A stretch of DNA of 6,234 bases from the NCBI GenBank assembly GCA_900317015.1, contig ONFH01000100.1, positions 1-6,234 on the forward strand, written 5' to 3'. A program made the position numbers and the translations under genes. Below, one piece after another: positions 5,174 through 6,234 of this stretch. The notes beneath the pieces are model-generated. The model was not told the origin of the DNA. It made no database searches and worked only from the letters and a program-made list of their open reading frames with translations. Numbering within the stretch: the stretch's first letter is position 1; each line of letters starts with the position of its first letter. The stretch is from an uncultured Erysipelotrichaceae bacterium (GTDB taxonomy: Bacteria > Bacillota_I > Bacilli_A > Erysipelotrichales > Coprobacillaceae).

Positions 5174-6234
5174 CATGATGTTTCTTTTTATGTTCATCAA
5201 TGCTCTTCTGGAAATGCTTTTTGACGGTTTTGAGATCCTGGTCATCGATAAAATAGGCAATGGCCGCATGGCCGATGCTTGATGTACCAAAAGAGGCAAT
5301 ACCAGAGGAAATGGCTGAACCAGCACCAGGAAAAACGCCATTAAAGAGTTTGGTCGCCTGCTGAGCGATCGTCCGAAAGACAAAGCCAGCGCCAGAGACT
5401 GTGCTCAAGCTCATAATGAATTCCTTCGCTTCATCTAAACTCATCTCTCGCCCGCTTAACATGGCAATCATCATGACCATGATACTCTGCATCGATGTTA
5501 AAACAACCATATCCGACACTGGAATTGGTGTTAAGGCGACCGTTGCAGAGATCGTAGAGAAGATCTTGACAAGACTTTTTGCTAAAGCCTTGACGACTTC
5601 CTGTAAACGAAAGGCCATCTTGAGGCCCGCCTGTGCCTGGACATCGGGAATCGTCGCATAGAGCGCTTCAAATAGTTCGTCCATATGATAACGTCCATCA
5701 AATAAGATCGTTAAGGCTTCAACTTCTTCTTTAGAAAGTTCTTTAATGGCATCCACATCAATGGGCTCACCGTCCACCGTGGCCCAATCGATCAATGAAG
5801 AAATCGTGACGATGCCATCGATCTTCAAACCACTCTCACGAATGATGCGGCGAAAACTGCTTTGGACTTCATTGATCTTGCGGATCTTTCCTTCGGGATA
5901 ATGAATGGCTTCCTTATAACGGGCGGGCTGCGCTTCATCGCATTTATTGATGACCGCTAATACATGTAAACGCACACCAGTACGCTTCTGATACGTATCT
6001 GCCACCTTCTTCATAAAGGCCGCATCTTCATTGACGCCATCACGATGGGTCGCATTTAAAAGCAGGATGGCCGCATCGGGATCAAAAGTCGTGAGTTCCT
6101 TTAAGATCTGTTCTTCAGCAGTCACTTCACTGAGGGCTTCTGACTCGGCAATGCCACGGCTATCTAAGATCTCCATCAATGTGCGGTCGCCGTCTTTGAT
6201 CGGGTACTTCGTCGTATGGGCTGTACAGCTTTTC
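5169..6234 (-). CDS. GTPase with C-terminal DUF697-like membrane domain (5' end outside window)
   Basis: Partial gene: the reading frame stays open to the window edge, giving 354 visible residues. Visible GTPase motifs, numbered from the edge, are a G2-like 'CTAHTTKY' (3-10), G3 DSRG (24-27, the DxxG pattern), G4 NKCD (96-99, the NKxD pattern giving guanine specificity) and a G5-like 'TISSL' (143-147). The P-loop must lie upstream of the window. Residues about 215-330 resemble DUF697: an amphipathic helix, then 'ALTPIPVSD' and hydrophobic stretches (242-259, and Gly/Ala-rich 278-328), with a Lys/His-rich tail. Proteins of this type are thought to be membrane-associated GTPases; their cellular roles are mostly unknown. 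The TTG/ATG pair at 6174-6179 is not a credible start, since no ribosome binding site precedes it and it would remove G1 and G2. The gene ends in a strong terminator. Confidence 0.85.
   Translation of the reverse strand, partial: KSCTAHTTKYPIKDGDRTLMEILDSRGIAESEALSEVTAEEQILKELTTFDPDAAILLLNATHRDGVNEDAAFMKKVADTYQKRTGVRLHVLAVINKCDEAQPARYKEAIHYPEGKIRKINEVQSSFRRIIRESGLKIDGIVTISSLIDWATVDGEPIDVDAIKELSKEEVEALTILFDGRYHMDELFEALYATIPDVQAQAGLKMAFRLQEVVKALAKSLVKIFSTISATVALTPIPVSDMVVLTSMQSIMVMMIAMLSGREMSLDEAKEFIMSLSTVSGAGFVFRTIAQQATKLFNGVFPGAGSAISSGIASFGTSSIGHAAIAYFIDDQDLKTVKKHFQKSIDEHKKKHHE

Noticed and set aside
5401..5661. Plus-strand open frame of 86 codons antisense to the DUF697-like region
   Set aside because: It is fully within the GTPase gene, whose minus-strand product has recognisable motifs; no promoter or ribosome binding site supports the antisense frame.
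6174..6179. TTG/ATG start for the GTPase gene
   Set aside because: The frame is open to the window edge and encodes a plausible G2 region (CTAHTTKY) upstream; no ribosome binding site precedes this position.
6228..6233. 'KS' at the window edge as the end of a P-loop GKS
   Set aside because: It would leave only about 23 residues to the DxxG motif, too few for switch I; the following CTAHTTKY fits G2 better, so the P-loop is probably upstream.

Overview
The window reads as chromosome of a low-to-moderate GC Gram-positive bacterium (Bacillota). The signs are strong GGAGG-type ribosome binding sites, short AT-rich spacers, sigma-A-like promoters, intrinsic terminators, and 7-helix membrane domains ending in a '(Q/M)xPDxYI' linker, a style common in Bacillota signalling proteins. 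The class (for example Erysipelotrichia or a relative) cannot be fixed from this sequence. No mobile element, tRNA, rRNA or CRISPR array is visible.

All four genes lie on the minus strand, so transcription runs from high to low coordinates. In that order they are: (i) 6234-5169, the 3' part of a GTPase with a C-terminal DUF697-like membrane domain, closed by a strong hairpin terminator at 5143-5173; (ii) 5034-4027, a soluble, probably all-helical protein of 335 residues that I do not recognise, with a clear promoter at 5056-5084; (iii) 3960-2077, a membrane protein with seven predicted helices, a degenerate GGDEF domain and an intact EAL domain; (iv) 1884-4, a second protein of the same architecture. 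Genes iii and iv are a tandem duplicated pair. When each is started at the best-supported ATG, every EAL catalytic residue has the same residue number in both.

Functionally the main theme is cyclic-di-GMP breakdown. Both EAL domains keep all the expected catalytic residues, while both GGDEF domains have lost the signature (GSGRF and NDGRF). Each protein is therefore predicted to be a membrane-anchored c-di-GMP phosphodiesterase controlled by its 7-helix sensor and perhaps by its degenerate GGDEF domain. No diguanylate cyclase or c-di-GMP effector is present in the window. Genes ii and iii are 66 bp apart with no convincing terminator between them and may be co-transcribed. Gene iii ends in a moderate terminator, and gene iv has its own candidate extended -10 promoter overlapped by a perfect 8-bp inverted repeat. 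The GTPase appears to belong to a separate transcription unit. I see no strong evidence for a wholly new system; the most unusual points are the paralogous phosphodiesterase pair with matching degenerate GGDEF sites, the palindromes next to their promoters, and the unrecognised helical protein beside them.
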